DNA from: WJMT01 sp964624145
GTDB lineage: Bacteria; Acidobacteriota; Aminicenantia; Aminicenantales; Aminicenantaceae
DNA: 64,000 nt
Direction: 5' to 3'
Assembly: GCA_964624145.1 (NCBI GenBank)
Contig: CAZUXT010000001.1
Coordinates: 62,001 to 126,000 of the forward strand
Shown: piece by piece, positions 25,816-34,633 of the stretch
Layout: every line of letters begins with the position of its first letter
Numbering within the stretch: the stretch's first letter is position 1
The notes under the pieces: model-generated
Told to the model about the DNA's origin: nothing
Database searches by the model: none
What the model saw: only the letters and a program-made list of their open reading frames with translations
Made by a program: the position numbers and the translations under genes

Positions 25816-26397
25816 TCCTCCGCTTACTGCAAAAACAGCTCCCAGAACCAACCCTATTATGGCATAGATAACAATGGATACGATTATGGTCACTATGAAA
25901 TAGCCCACTACTTTTTCTTTAGGAGTCTCCATTATGGAAGAAGAGAAGCCAAGGTAGAAAATATAAACACCGTACAGTGAAGCTAAAAGAACAAGAACCG
26001 ATAACTGAGGAATAATATAAAGAATTCCAGCAACCCAGGCAGGCGTCATGCTGAAGACCGCAAGGTTCATAGCTTTTTCCTGGTTCTGTTTGGATCCAAA
26101 TGAAGGAGCCAGAGCATTGATGACGATCCCCAAAAGATAAACGGAAGCGGCTGTCAATACATAATAAAAAATACCGTGAAGCAGTGCTCTCCCAATGCCA
26201 GCCCTCACCCATCCAACAAAAGGCACACTATAGCCTATAAGTCCACGGCCTATTATCTGGGCAATGGCCGGTACAGCCACAAGAATCAAAACATACTTCA
26301 TGAATAAATCAGATATACTTGAAGGCTGTTGCTTGATTTTTTCCCATTCCTCCTTGGGTTTGAGTATTATTCCCTGAATTCGTGGAATTAATTCCAT
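25801..26397 (-). CDS. Yip1-family membrane protein
   Basis: This 198-residue protein starts like the Yip1 protein at 3539, with RIQGIILKPKEEWEKI followed by five hydrophobic segments (roughly residues 32-55, 65-95, 105-125, 130-150 and 165-195). It sits in the inner membrane. Bacterial Yip1 proteins have no established function. It is a single gene with GGAG before the ATG and a strong promoter of its own, and it meets pyrF tail to tail with a 15-bp overlap. Confidence 0.72.
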   Translation of the reverse strand: MELIPRIQGIILKPKEEWEKIKQQPSSISDLFMKYVLILVAVPAIAQIIGRGLIGYSVPFVGWVRAGIGRALLHGIFYYVLTAASVYLLGIVINALAPSFGSKQNQEKAMNLAVFSMTPAWVAGILYIIPQLSVLVLLASLYGVYIFYLGFSSSIMETPKEKVVGYFIVTIIVSIVIYAIIGLVLGAVFAVSGGLGAI

Positions 26398-26431
26398 ACT
26401 TATTCTCCTTGTCTCATTATGGATTTGTTAA

Positions 26432-26460
26432 AATATATAATTTTCACCCCTGCGTGTCAA
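26432..26460 (-). promoter_or_regulatory. Sigma-70 promoter of the second Yip1 gene
   Basis: On the minus strand TTGACA (26455-26460) and TATATT (26432-26437) are exactly 17 bp apart, 35 bp before the ATG at 26397. Confidence 0.6.
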
Positions 26461-26522
26461 TAAGCTTTATCGGGTTTTTTCTGACAGCTCTTTTTGTTTG
26501 TTCCGTTTCAATCCCGGACAGG

Positions 26523-26551
26523 TTGACAGTCTTTGTTCTTTCTGGTAATTT
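26523..26551 (+). promoter_or_regulatory. Sigma-70 promoter of the tRNA pair
   Basis: TTGACA (26523-26528) and TAATTT (26546-26551) are 17 bp apart, 34 bp before the first tRNA base, and divergent from the Yip1 promoter. Confidence 0.6.
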
Positions 26552-26585
26552 AGCTCTGTTCTATGTATAGCGATTAAATAAGAAG

Positions 26586-26660
26586 GCGGGCGTAGTTCAG
26601 TGGTAGAACGTCTGCTTGCCAAGCAGAAGGTCGTGGGTTCAAATCCCATCGTCCGCTCCA
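26586..26660 (+). tRNA. tRNA-Gly (GCC)
   Basis: A full cloverleaf folds here. The acceptor stem pairs GCGGGCG with CGTCCGC with one G-U pair. The anticodon loop is TTGCCAA with GCC as anticodon, and the T arm is GTGGG-TTCAAAT-CCCAT. The discriminator is T (U73, usual for glycine), and CCA is encoded at 26658-26660. Confidence 0.95.
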
Positions 26661-26712
26661 GAAATATTCCCGGAACAAATCTTACAGAAAAAAGGGAAAA
26701 CGGAAGCGGAGT

Positions 26713-26789
26713 GGCGCGGTACCCAAGTGGCTTAAGGGAGGGGTTTGCAAAACCTCGATTCGTCGGTTCGAATCCGACCCGCGCCTCCA
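26713..26789 (+). tRNA. tRNA-Cys (GCA)
   Basis: The acceptor stem pairs GGCGCGG with CCGCGCC. The anticodon loop TTGCAAA carries GCA, and the T arm is GTCGG-TTCGAAT-CCGAC. U73, the cysteine identity base, is present and CCA is encoded at 26787-26789. It lies 52 bp after tRNA-Gly and probably shares its promoter. Confidence 0.95.
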
Positions 26790-26864
26790 TGACTCATCTT
26801 GCCACACTAAAGATACAAAAATAGAATGAATAAGGAATTCCTGTTGGAAGAGTATGATTTTTTT

Positions 26865-27659
26865 CTACTTATCGGGCCGCACCATCACATTGTCACCGAT
26901 TCTCAACGCATCCCTGCAAGTTAAGACTTTTATGGTGGATGTCTCTTCTTGCACGTCGATCACGACACTGTTCCCGAAAATCTGTATAGGGGCATCTTCT
27001 TCAATTATTCTATATAAAATAAGCTGCTGTCCGAAAGTAATACCGGCTTGCCGGCCGATATTGATAAGAGCCCAGTGACCGGTTCCGATCTGATTAAAAT
27101 CAGTATCCAGGAAGAGGACCTCACCTTTTACACCCTCTGTCTCAAACGGAGGAATATCATAGCCGAGATCTTTTCCTATCATCCCTTCCCCCGGCTGGAA
27201 AGGTATCAAAGAATAGCCTTCCATTATCCAGCTGCAGGCCTCCTCAATGCGTCCTGTTGATTTATTGTCATCCAGCTCCTGTATCCGAACCTTGCCTCTT
27301 CTGAATGCAACGGGGCCGACTCCGGGTATGTCTTTTCTGATTTCTATCACCATAAAAATCTGACCCTCATTCAATCCCTGCATTCTGCCCATATTCAAAT
27401 ACACAACATCTTCGTCGCTGAACATATCCCTCTCATAGGCTCTCTCCGCACCTATGATCTTAAGGTCCGGTATTTCCCCGTCAAGAACATAAAAAGAACA
27501 GTACAAATCAGATTCTGTTACCAACTGGTATTCTTCTTCATATATTTTTGCCTTTTTTATTCCCTCCTGCTGAAACCCATACGCAATGATTCCGACGGAA
27601 ATTAAGATTAAAACCATACGTAATGCTAATTTCCCACCAGTTTTCTGATTTTTATTCAC
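26865..27659 (-). CDS. Membrane-anchored protein with two tandem beta-rich repeats, function unknown
   Basis: I do not recognise a named family. Residues 14-28 form one membrane helix, so the remaining 235 residues are probably periplasmic. Two copies of a domain of about 70-75 residues follow. The first contains VVYLNMGRMQGLNEGQIFMV and ends GYSLIPF. The second contains WALINIGRQAGITFGQQLIL and ends IGDNVMVRP. Each reads as xxNxG-x-x-x-G-(I/L)-x-x-G-Q and finishes with a ribbon, like repeats seen in FlgT-type and other envelope proteins. A perfect consensus promoter drives it, which suggests high expression. Confidence 0.55.
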   Translation of the reverse strand: MNKNQKTGGKLALRMVLILISVGIIAYGFQQEGIKKAKIYEEEYQLVTESDLYCSFYVLDGEIPDLKIIGAERAYERDMFSDEDVVYLNMGRMQGLNEGQIFMVIEIRKDIPGVGPVAFRRGKVRIQELDDNKSTGRIEEACSWIMEGYSLIPFQPGEGMIGKDLGYDIPPFETEGVKGEVLFLDTDFNQIGTGHWALINIGRQAGITFGQQLILYRIIEEDAPIQIFGNSVVIDVQEETSTIKVLTCRDALRIGDNVMVRPDK

Positions 27660-27703
27660 TTTAGCACCTCTTGCTACAATTGTTTCATGAGTTATTTTTA
27701 CTT

Positions 27704-27732
27704 ATTATATTTTGTCGTTACACCAGTGTCAA
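27704..27732 (-). promoter_or_regulatory. Perfect-consensus sigma-70 promoter
   Basis: On the minus strand TTGACA (27727-27732) and TATAAT (27704-27709) are exactly 17 bp apart. Transcription should start about 38 bases before the ATG at 27659. Confidence 0.75.
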
Positions 27733-27829
27733 ATGTTAAAATTATTTGAATATTGAAACTCCCAAGGAAAAAATTCGCTACTTTGTTATTAGACATAATA
27801 AAAGGATTCTTATAGAATGAAAAAGGCAA

Positions 27830-28888
27830 ATGAAAACAATAAAAAACATTATCATTCTTTTCGGAGGCCGCTCTGCAGAACATAAAGTCTCAATCAATTC
27901 AGCATCAGCTGTATATGACCATTTAAACAAAAGAAAATTCAAGCCCATATGTATCTATATCAACAAAAACGGAATGTGGAAGGTCGTTGAATCCCCAAAA
28001 TACTCTAATAAAAAACGAGAAAAAGGGCCTTTTTCTTCTTTCCTGCCATGGAACGCAAAAAACCATGCGGAGATGCCGGAATCCTCGGTCTATTTTCCAG
28101 TGCTTCACGGACCCTATGGGGAGGATGGGACCATACAAGGACTCCTGGAACTTGCAGATGTCCCCTATGTAGGCGCCACGGTCATGTCGTCCGCAATCGG
28201 TATGGATAAAGCCATGGCAAAATCCATATTTAAAGCCAAAGGTCTTCCTCTTGCCGGATATGATGTTTTTTATGAAAACAACTGGGGACAAGATCAAAAA
28301 AAAGTCATGGAAAAAATTAAAAAAAAATTCAGCACTCCTTTTTTCATAAAACCTTCAAACCTGGGTTCGAGTATCGGAATAACCAAGGTCCAAAGCCTCT
28401 CTCAGCTTTCAGAAGCCATTCATCTTGCCTTCAGCTACGACAGTAAGATACTCATCGAAGAAGCCATAGAGGGAAGGGAATTTGAATGCAGTGTTTTAGG
28501 CAATGAAAATCCTGTCAGCTCTCTTCCCGGAGAAATCATCCCTTCCAGGACTTTTTATGATTACCAGGATAAATACATAGAAGGGAAAACAGGTTTCGGA
28601 ATCCCAGCCGACATACCGGCATCCATAGCCAAAGAGATCCAGAGGATTTCTCTAACTGCTTTCAAATCCATTGAATGCTCAGGAATGGCACGCGTTGACT
28701 TTTTCCTTCAACAAAAAAGCCGGAAAATATATTTAAACGAAATAAACACCATTCCCGGATTTACTGAAATCAGCATGTACCCAAAACTATGGGAAGCAAG
28801 CGGTATGACATTCACACAACTTCTTGAAAAACTCATAACCCTTGCCGTTCAAAAGCACGCAAGCAAAAAAAGAAAAAAAGAAATATGA
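27830..28888 (+). CDS. ddl: D-alanine--D-alanine ligase
   Basis: Ddl joins two D-alanines with ATP to supply the D-Ala-D-Ala end of the peptidoglycan stem. The 352-residue ATP-grasp protein shows IILFGGRSAEHKVSINSA at the start, then HGPYGEDGTIQGLLE, PYVGATVMSSAIGMDK, FFIKPSNLGSSIGI and the final metal-binding EINTIPGFTEISMYP. It overlaps ruvX by 4 bp (ATGA), so the two are translationally coupled, and begins a ddl-ruvX-mltG group. Confidence 0.95.
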   Translation: MKTIKNIIILFGGRSAEHKVSINSASAVYDHLNKRKFKPICIYINKNGMWKVVESPKYSNKKREKGPFSSFLPWNAKNHAEMPESSVYFPVLHGPYGEDGTIQGLLELADVPYVGATVMSSAIGMDKAMAKSIFKAKGLPLAGYDVFYENNWGQDQKKVMEKIKKKFSTPFFIKPSNLGSSIGITKVQSLSQLSEAIHLAFSYDSKILIEEAIEGREFECSVLGNENPVSSLPGEIIPSRTFYDYQDKYIEGKTGFGIPADIPASIAKEIQRISLTAFKSIECSGMARVDFFLQQKSRKIYLNEINTIPGFTEISMYPKLWEASGMTFTQLLEKLITLAVQKHASKKRKKEI

Positions 28889-29292
28889 GAATATTGGGGA
28901 TTGATTACGGAGATAAAAACATTGGCCTTGCTGTGAGCGATGAGATGCTCATAACAGCTCAAGCCCTACAAAGCTATAAAGTCAAAAATAAAGATGAAGA
29001 TATCCAGTTTTTTAAAAATCTCGCTTCAAAATATAAAATCAATCAAATTGTCATAGGCCTTCCTTTGAGGATGGACGGTTCAGAAGGAAGCAGAGTAAGA
29101 AAAACAAAACACTTTGCTTCCTGGTTGAAAAAATCACTCAATATACCTGTTGTTTACTGGGACGAACGCCTTACCACAAAACAGGCCCTGCGAATTATGC
29201 AAGAAAACAGATTGAGCAACAAGAAGAAAAAAGAGCTTGTGGACCAGATCTCTGCGGTTTTGATCCTTTCAACTTATCTGAACAGCTTATGA
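28885..29292 (+). CDS. ruvX: Putative pre-16S rRNA nuclease / Holliday junction resolvase-like protein
   Basis: This 135-residue RNase H-fold protein (YqgF/RuvX) trims the 5' end of pre-16S rRNA in E. coli; a resolvase role has also been proposed. The start RILGIDYGDKNIGLAVSD holds the first catalytic Asp, followed by VIGLPLRMDGSEG, and YWDERLTTKQAL and ELVDQISAVLIL carry the remaining acidic residues. It overlaps both neighbours by 4 bp, ddl in front and mltG behind. Confidence 0.92.
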   Translation: MRILGIDYGDKNIGLAVSDEMLITAQALQSYKVKNKDEDIQFFKNLASKYKINQIVIGLPLRMDGSEGSRVRKTKHFASWLKKSLNIPVVYWDERLTTKQALRIMQENRLSNKKKKELVDQISAVLILSTYLNSL

Positions 29293-30308
29293 AATCGATC
29301 ACAATAAAAAAAACAATAATAACAGCTCTGATGATGGCTGTGGTTCTTTTTCTTTTCTGTTTTAGCTGGTTTTTATGGGAATACAATCACCCCAGAAACC
29401 GGCTCTCCCCCGGCACTGTATTTGAAATTGAGAGAGGCAGCAGTGCCTCGTTGATTGCACGGAAACTCAAAAAAGAAAATATCATCGAAAAGAAATGGCC
29501 TTTTCTGGCCGCATACAGATTATTTTATCCTAAAGAAAAACTCATTGCAGGAGAATACGAATTCAACCCTCCTCTCTCTGTGAAAGAGGTTCTTAAAAAA
29601 ATAATACAGGGAGATATCATACTTCACCCGGTGACGATCCCTGAGGGATTGACCATAACCGAAACAGCTGACCTTTTATCTCAGAAATATTCTTTCAACA
29701 AGGAAAAGATACTCCGTCATACACAAAACCCACAGCTGTTGTCTTCTCTTGATGCTCAAGCTCAGGACCTTGAAGGATATCTGCTCCCGGAAACGTATCA
29801 TATTCCAAAAAACACATCAGAAGCTGAGCTGATTGAAATAATGGTCAACCAATTCAGAAAAACTTTCGAGCCTCTCTGGAAAGAAAGAGCCGAAGAAATG
29901 GGAATGGAAATAAGAGATATTGTAACCTTGGCTTCTTTGATTGAAGAAGAAACATCGGTTCCTGAAGAAAAACCTTTAGTCTCCTCAGTATTTCACAACC
30001 GTTTGAAGTTAGGCATGAAGCTGGACTGTGACCCAACCATCATATATGCCCTTAAGAATAAAAATGAGTATCAGGGAAGGCTCAGAAACAAGGACTTAAA
30101 ACTGAACTCGCCTTATAATACCTATTTACATAACGGACTTCCCCCGGGACCTATATCAAATCCAGGGAAGGAATCCCTTAAAGCAGCCCTCTTTCCTTTA
30201 AAAACCAACTACCTCTACTTCGTATCAAAAAATGACGGAACGCACAAATTCAGCTCCACTTTTAAAGAACACCAGAGAGCTGTCATTGAATTTCAAATAA
30301 AAAGATAA
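29289..30308 (+). CDS. mltG: Endolytic murein transglycosylase
   Basis: MltG cuts nascent glycan strands and sets their length. One membrane helix at about residues 10-30 is followed by a LysM-like subdomain (PGTVFEIERGSSASLIARKL) and the YceG catalytic domain. In that domain VTIPEGLTITETADLL, LEGYLLPETYHIPKNTS, LASLIEEETSVPEE (catalytic Glu) and NSPYNTYLHNGLPPGPISNPG are all as expected in 339 residues. It closes the ddl-ruvX-mltG operon; ruvX-mltG adjacency is common in bacteria. Confidence 0.95.
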   Translation: MKSITIKKTIITALMMAVVLFLFCFSWFLWEYNHPRNRLSPGTVFEIERGSSASLIARKLKKENIIEKKWPFLAAYRLFYPKEKLIAGEYEFNPPLSVKEVLKKIIQGDIILHPVTIPEGLTITETADLLSQKYSFNKEKILRHTQNPQLLSSLDAQAQDLEGYLLPETYHIPKNTSEAELIEIMVNQFRKTFEPLWKERAEEMGMEIRDIVTLASLIEEETSVPEEKPLVSSVFHNRLKLGMKLDCDPTIIYALKNKNEYQGRLRNKDLKLNSPYNTYLHNGLPPGPISNPGKESLKAALFPLKTNYLYFVSKNDGTHKFSSTFKEHQRAVIEFQIKR

Positions 30309-30369
30309 ACAAGCAACAGGCGGACTTGCAAATTTTCTATGGAAATGCTTTTCCGATTCTGATATATTA

Positions 30370-30397
30370 TTGTTTTTTATGCAATAAATGATATAAT
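30370..30397 (+). promoter_or_regulatory. Sigma-70-type promoter
   Basis: TTGTTT (30370-30375) and TATAAT (30392-30397) are 16 bp apart, about 48 bp before the ATG at 30446. Confidence 0.5.
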
Positions 30398-30445
30398 TTG
30401 TATTTCAATTATTAGAGAGAGAATTCTTATTCTCAAGGAGGAACG

Positions 30446-31516
30446 ATGAAAGTGAAAAAATTTATTACTCCGGTCTTAATGATACTCATCATGATCGCTG
30501 TAGTCTTCATACCAGAATTGAATGCCCAGGAAGAAAAAGCTCAACCAAAACCCATTCCGGACGAAGTAAAAAACGTATTGATGCAGGGCATGGAATCCAG
30601 AGAAGCAAGGATGGATATTCCCTTTTCCATCACAGACTATTATTATCTTCCCGCAAGCCAAAATCTCTTTTTCATTCTGCTCTTCAATGCTAAGAATGCT
30701 GACCTGGGCTACACACCGCTTGCTCCTATTCAAACAGAGGAAAAACAAGAACAGCAGGCCTTTGTTGAGAAAAGTCCGGAAGTGCTCCAGAGCCGGTTTG
30801 ATGTTTTTCTTCTGTTCAATCAGATAGACGGAGAATACACCAAGGAAGTGTTTATCCCCGCAGGTTTCCAGGTGAATCAAAACGCATATGACCCGGAAAA
30901 AGAAGAAATGTATTCAACAGGATATATTCTTCCTCCTGGAAAGTATCTGCTTGCAATGGCCATTGCTCAAAACAATTATCAAAAAATCGGGACCCAGTAT
31001 TTTGAATTTGAGCTAAAAGACCCTGTCAATCTTGGAGATACACTTGAAGTCGCGCCCGTTTTTTTCATTGATGACACTCAAAAAATGGAGCAAGCCGAAA
31101 ACCGGACCTATGTGCATAAGGGCTTTTTCACCTATTCAATTCTCAAATTTAAGCCCGTCCTCAACAACACGTTCAATCCCGGAGATTCCAGTGAAATCTT
31201 CTTCTATGTGATGGGAGGCTCCCCCAATCCCAATACTCAAAGATATGACTACACCGTTAATTATCAGGTTCTCAAAGAAGGCCAGGAAGAGCCTTTGATC
31301 CGTTTTGCCGAAGGGACCTATGATTCCCCTATCATCCCTCAGCCTTTGAAATTCGAAAGAACCATCCTCATCCAGAAGAAAAAAGGGGATGAGGTCATTG
31401 AAGAAAAGCAGGAGACGAGAGATCTAGAACCAGGGCAGTATATCCTCAGACTGGATATCAAAGACAATGTTTCGGGGAAAACAGTTACTAAAGATGTGGT
31501 AATAAACATCATATAG
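30446..31516 (+). CDS. Secreted beta-rich protein, function unknown
   Basis: I do not recognise this 356-residue protein. Residues 1-28 are a signal peptide (hydrophobic core VLMILIMIAVVFI, then LNAQ). The mature part alternates short strands and looks like two or more Ig-like or sandwich domains. DYYYLPASQNLFFILLF is near the start, and two segments end with PPGKYLLAMAIA and EPGQYILRLDIKDNVSGK, the pattern of a repeated beta domain. AAGGAGG gives a strong ribosome site. It is a single gene between mltG and the nuclease gene and probably sits in the periplasm or outer envelope. Confidence 0.6.
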   Translation: MKVKKFITPVLMILIMIAVVFIPELNAQEEKAQPKPIPDEVKNVLMQGMESREARMDIPFSITDYYYLPASQNLFFILLFNAKNADLGYTPLAPIQTEEKQEQQAFVEKSPEVLQSRFDVFLLFNQIDGEYTKEVFIPAGFQVNQNAYDPEKEEMYSTGYILPPGKYLLAMAIAQNNYQKIGTQYFEFELKDPVNLGDTLEVAPVFFIDDTQKMEQAENRTYVHKGFFTYSILKFKPVLNNTFNPGDSSEIFFYVMGGSPNPNTQRYDYTVNYQVLKEGQEEPLIRFAEGTYDSPIIPQPLKFERTILIQKKKGDEVIEEKQETRDLEPGQYILRLDIKDNVSGKTVTKDVVINII

Positions 31517-31597
31517 ACAGAATCCCACTAAATTCCTTTCTTCATTAAATCGATACCACCTTTCTATACAGAGCAGACCCTTCATCGCGGACGTCTC

Positions 31598-31626
31598 TTG
31601 ACATTATCAGCTTCCAGACTTATATT
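31598..31626 (+). promoter_or_regulatory. Sigma-70 promoter of the bifunctional nuclease gene
   Basis: TTGACA (31598-31603) and TATATT (31621-31626) are 17 bp apart, 23 bp before the ATG at 31650; GGAGGG lies in between as the ribosome site. Confidence 0.65.
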
Positions 31627-31649
31627 TAGATTTAGTTCTGGAGGGAGTT

Positions 31650-32135
31650 ATGGAAATAAAAATGAGAATAAAAGGACTGGTCATAGATCCTATATCAAGG
31701 ATGCCCATCGTTGTCCTCGAGGACCCTAAAATGGAGAGGATGCTCCCCATATGGATAGGTGTTTTCGAGGCAAATGCCATATCCCTGCAAATAGAAAAAA
31801 TTGAAACCCCCCGGCCTATGACCCATGACCTTATAAAAAACATTCTCTCTAACCTTGACACAAAATTGGAAAAAATCGTAATAAACGATATTAGAGACAG
31901 CACTTTCTATGCGACCATATACTGCAACCACAACAACAAATCAATAACCATTGACTCCCGCCCCTCGGATGCCATTGCCATTTCCCTCCGGACAAACACT
32001 CCTATTTATGTAAATGACCAAGTTATTGAAAAAGCCCAGAGCTTGAAATTTGACGAAAAGCTGGAAGATTCCGAAAAACTGAGAAAATGGCTTGAAAATC
32101 TGAAACCCGAAGATTTCGGAAAATATAAGATGTGA
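31650..32135 (+). CDS. Bifunctional nuclease (DUF151) family protein
   Basis: The product, 161 residues, belongs to the BFN/DUF151 family, known for nuclease activity on RNA and DNA in some members. It carries MPIVVLEDPKMERMLPIWIG and EANAISL near the start, then RPMTHDLIKNIL and the conserved SRPSDAIAISLRTNTPIYV. A C-terminal acidic helix (UVR-like in some members) is short here. Genes of this family often accompany MiaB or tRNA modification genes; here it stands alone and faces the LptF-LptG gene tail to tail. Confidence 0.85.
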   Translation: MEIKMRIKGLVIDPISRMPIVVLEDPKMERMLPIWIGVFEANAISLQIEKIETPRPMTHDLIKNILSNLDTKLEKIVINDIRDSTFYATIYCNHNNKSITIDSRPSDAIAISLRTNTPIYVNDQVIEKAQSLKFDEKLEDSEKLRKWLENLKPEDFGKYKM

Positions 32136-32173
32136 TTGCAGTTCCCGAATACTGTAAAACCGTTTTAACCTGG

Positions 32174-34534
32174 TCAGGTCCTTAGATTAAAAATAAGATA
32201 AAGCCCGATCAAACCAAAAACGAGATTGGGCCCCCAGGCACCGATAAACGGACTCAAATAACCGGCATAACCAAGACTTTTAAAGATACCTATCGCACCC
32301 CAGTATACAATGGCAATGACGAAACTCAGGCCTATCCCCACCAATGTCCCTCTCTTTCCCATGGTGAACGCAAAAGGGATCCCAAGCAAAACCACGACCA
32401 AACATGCGAGAGGAAAAGATATCTTATAGTGCAGATCTACTCTGAATCTGGTTGTCTCGAAATGGCTTTCCTTTAATTCTCCTATATATTCCCTAAGCTC
32501 CCCGAAATGCATCTGATCTGCCTTTTTAACGCCCTTAACAAAATGGCTTTTCTCTTCATCCAGGGTAAGCCCCAGGCTTTCCTTCTTATCAAAAGAAACA
32601 GGCCTGTTCTGTTCAAACCGTCTCTCCCATAAGTCGTTCAAAATGAGTTTGTTTCCGCTTAACTCCGCCTTCTCAGCATAGATTCTTCTCTTCAGTACCC
32701 ATGATGTCCTATCAATGTCCAATATGGTCATGTTTCTGAAAAAAGCCTTGTCCTGATCAAAATATCTGTAATAATACAGCTTGTCCCCCTTTTTCCCTGC
32801 GATCCACCGCCTGTCCAGACGGTTATAATTAGGGGGGGATATATCATTGATCTTACTCCATGTGGCATCCGCTTTCTTGCTTGAGAAAGGAATGATATTT
32901 TCCTGTATGTAAAACGAAAAAAAACTGATTACGACGGATAACACCAGCACAGGGACTATGATCCGGTACACACTCATGCCTGAAGTCTTCATGGCTGTTA
33001 TCTCGTTAAATTTGGTCAATATCCCGAGACATAAGAGCGCTGAAGAAAGAACGGCCACGGGAAGTATATAATGGATGAATTCAGGTATTTTAAACCATAT
33101 AAACTCATAAAAAAGATTCAGGGACTTCTCGTGTTCATAGACATTATCTATGCTCTCAAAAAAAGTAATAATAATAAAAACACAGAGCAGGCTCATGAAT
33201 ACAAGTAAAAAAATGGATGTGTATTTCCTGATGATATACCGATCGATAATGTTAGGAAAACGGATATATATCCGCGGCACAAGAGAAGAGGCCCTGCTTC
33301 TTTTTCTCTTTACTTCTGTCCTTCTTTTTTTTGAAAAAATAGTGTAAACAGAGCTTAAAAAACGGTTTTCTCTTCGTGAATAGGTAAAGGCATAAACACT
33401 CAAAACAGTCAATAGAATATTTGGCCCCCACATGCCTAACCAGGGACTCAGACTGCCGTTAACGGCCATGTTTTCTCCAGCGGTAATCAAAATATAATAG
33501 ACCACGATAATGACAATACTCAGGGTAAATCCGCTTGTTCGCCCCCCTTTTCTTGTGCTGACTCCCAAAGAAATACCCAGAAACGCAAATATAATACATG
33601 CAAAAGGAAGCGCAAACTTTTTGTGCGCCTCTACCAGATATTTTGTCAGACTTCTTTGTTTCTGTTTAAATATGAGTGAATTTTTATCTGAATCGACTGA
33701 GTGCTTCAAATCACTCTTAACCCTTTTTATATCATTAAGCAGTTCTTTTATATCTTTCTCTCTTGCCTTTTTTTCTGCTGAAATTTCTGCAAAAATGCTT
33801 TTTACATCCAGTTCCTCCTCCAGCTTTTTAAATGAGGTCATGCTGTAGTTTTCCGGAGAGGAAACATTATAAGAATGAATTATTCCGTTTTGCAGCTCAA
33901 GAGTCGCCCTCTTTTTTTCTGGAAATACATTCAACCTCCCCTTCTCAGCAAATATGATCCTGGGTTCCTGGGGGGGACGGGAAAAATGAACAAATATGTT
34001 CTCCCATAAATCCCCTTCCGTAATATCCTGGACAAAGAGGGTCGTTTGAGGGATCCTATCATAAAACTCCCTGGGATTCATTTTAAACTGGGCTTCAACT
34101 CTCACAGACTTGGAAAGGGTTTTTATCCATTTATAATTAGCTTGCGGAGCTAAATAAAGTGTGAACAAAGAAGTGACAAGCCAGCCGCAAAACGAGAATA
34201 TCAAAACCGGCCTCAAAATCTGACCCTGGCCTATTCCAAGAGTCCGGAAAGCTGTTATCTCTGCATCTGAAGAAAGGCGGCTCAAGCCGGCAAGAATCCC
34301 CATTAAAACTGACATGGGAATGGTAAAGGCAAGCATAGCAGGTATTAGGTAAAGAAGAAGAGATAAGACCGTACTAAAGGGAACCCCTCTTGCTATAAAC
34401 ATCTCGGAAAGAAGTAAAATCTGATTCATCAGCAACACAAATGTGTAAGCAGTGAGTCCAATAACAAAAGGAGGAGTTATTTCTTTTAGAATATATCTGT
34501 CAAACAGTTTCAGCACATGCTTTTTATACCACAA
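32174..34534 (-). CDS. LptF-LptG fusion permease for lipopolysaccharide export
   Basis: This 786-residue protein contains two YjgP/YjgQ (LptF/LptG) permease modules joined in one chain. Residues 1-390 are one module (FDRYILKEITPPFVIGL, PAMLAFTIPMSVLMG, a periplasmic domain, then three helices). Residues 435-786 are the second (DRYIIRKYTSIFLLVFMS, LPVAVLSSALLCLGILTKFNEI, a periplasmic domain, final helices). In E. coli these are two genes that pair with the LptB ATPase; LptB is not in the window. The start is TTG 34534 or GTG 34516, unclear. Fused LptFG is seen in some Acidobacteriota-like lineages. Confidence 0.85.
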   Translation of the reverse strand: MWYKKHVLKLFDRYILKEITPPFVIGLTAYTFVLLMNQILLLSEMFIARGVPFSTVLSLLLYLIPAMLAFTIPMSVLMGILAGLSRLSSDAEITAFRTLGIGQGQILRPVLIFSFCGWLVTSLFTLYLAPQANYKWIKTLSKSVRVEAQFKMNPREFYDRIPQTTLFVQDITEGDLWENIFVHFSRPPQEPRIIFAEKGRLNVFPEKKRATLELQNGIIHSYNVSSPENYSMTSFKKLEEELDVKSIFAEISAEKKAREKDIKELLNDIKRVKSDLKHSVDSDKNSLIFKQKQRSLTKYLVEAHKKFALPFACIIFAFLGISLGVSTRKGGRTSGFTLSIVIIVVYYILITAGENMAVNGSLSPWLGMWGPNILLTVLSVYAFTYSRRENRFLSSVYTIFSKKRRTEVKRKRSRASSLVPRIYIRFPNIIDRYIIRKYTSIFLLVFMSLLCVFIIITFFESIDNVYEHEKSLNLFYEFIWFKIPEFIHYILPVAVLSSALLCLGILTKFNEITAMKTSGMSVYRIIVPVLVLSVVISFFSFYIQENIIPFSSKKADATWSKINDISPPNYNRLDRRWIAGKKGDKLYYYRYFDQDKAFFRNMTILDIDRTSWVLKRRIYAEKAELSGNKLILNDLWERRFEQNRPVSFDKKESLGLTLDEEKSHFVKGVKKADQMHFGELREYIGELKESHFETTRFRVDLHYKISFPLACLVVVLLGIPFAFTMGKRGTLVGIGLSFVIAIVYWGAIGIFKSLGYAGYLSPFIGAWGPNLVFGLIGLYLIFNLRT

Positions 34535-34569
34535 TCCTGCTTATGTAGCCAATAGGGAAGTCAAGTGTT

Positions 34570-34608
34570 TCAAAAAAAAAGCCCCTCTCCGATAACGGAA
34601 AGGGGCTT
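34570..34608 (-). terminator. Rho-independent terminator of groES-groEL
   Basis: On the minus strand AAGCCCCTTTCC pairs with GGAGAGGGGCTT around a six-base loop and is followed by a run of nine T. It lies 28-64 bp beyond the groEL stop. Confidence 0.9.
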
Positions 34609-34633
34609 GATGTGACGTACCAACTACGACCTA

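Noticed and set aside
26467..26790. 107-codon minus-strand frame across the two tRNA genes
   Set aside because: It reads through both tRNA genes antisense; the tRNA cloverleaves explain the sequence.
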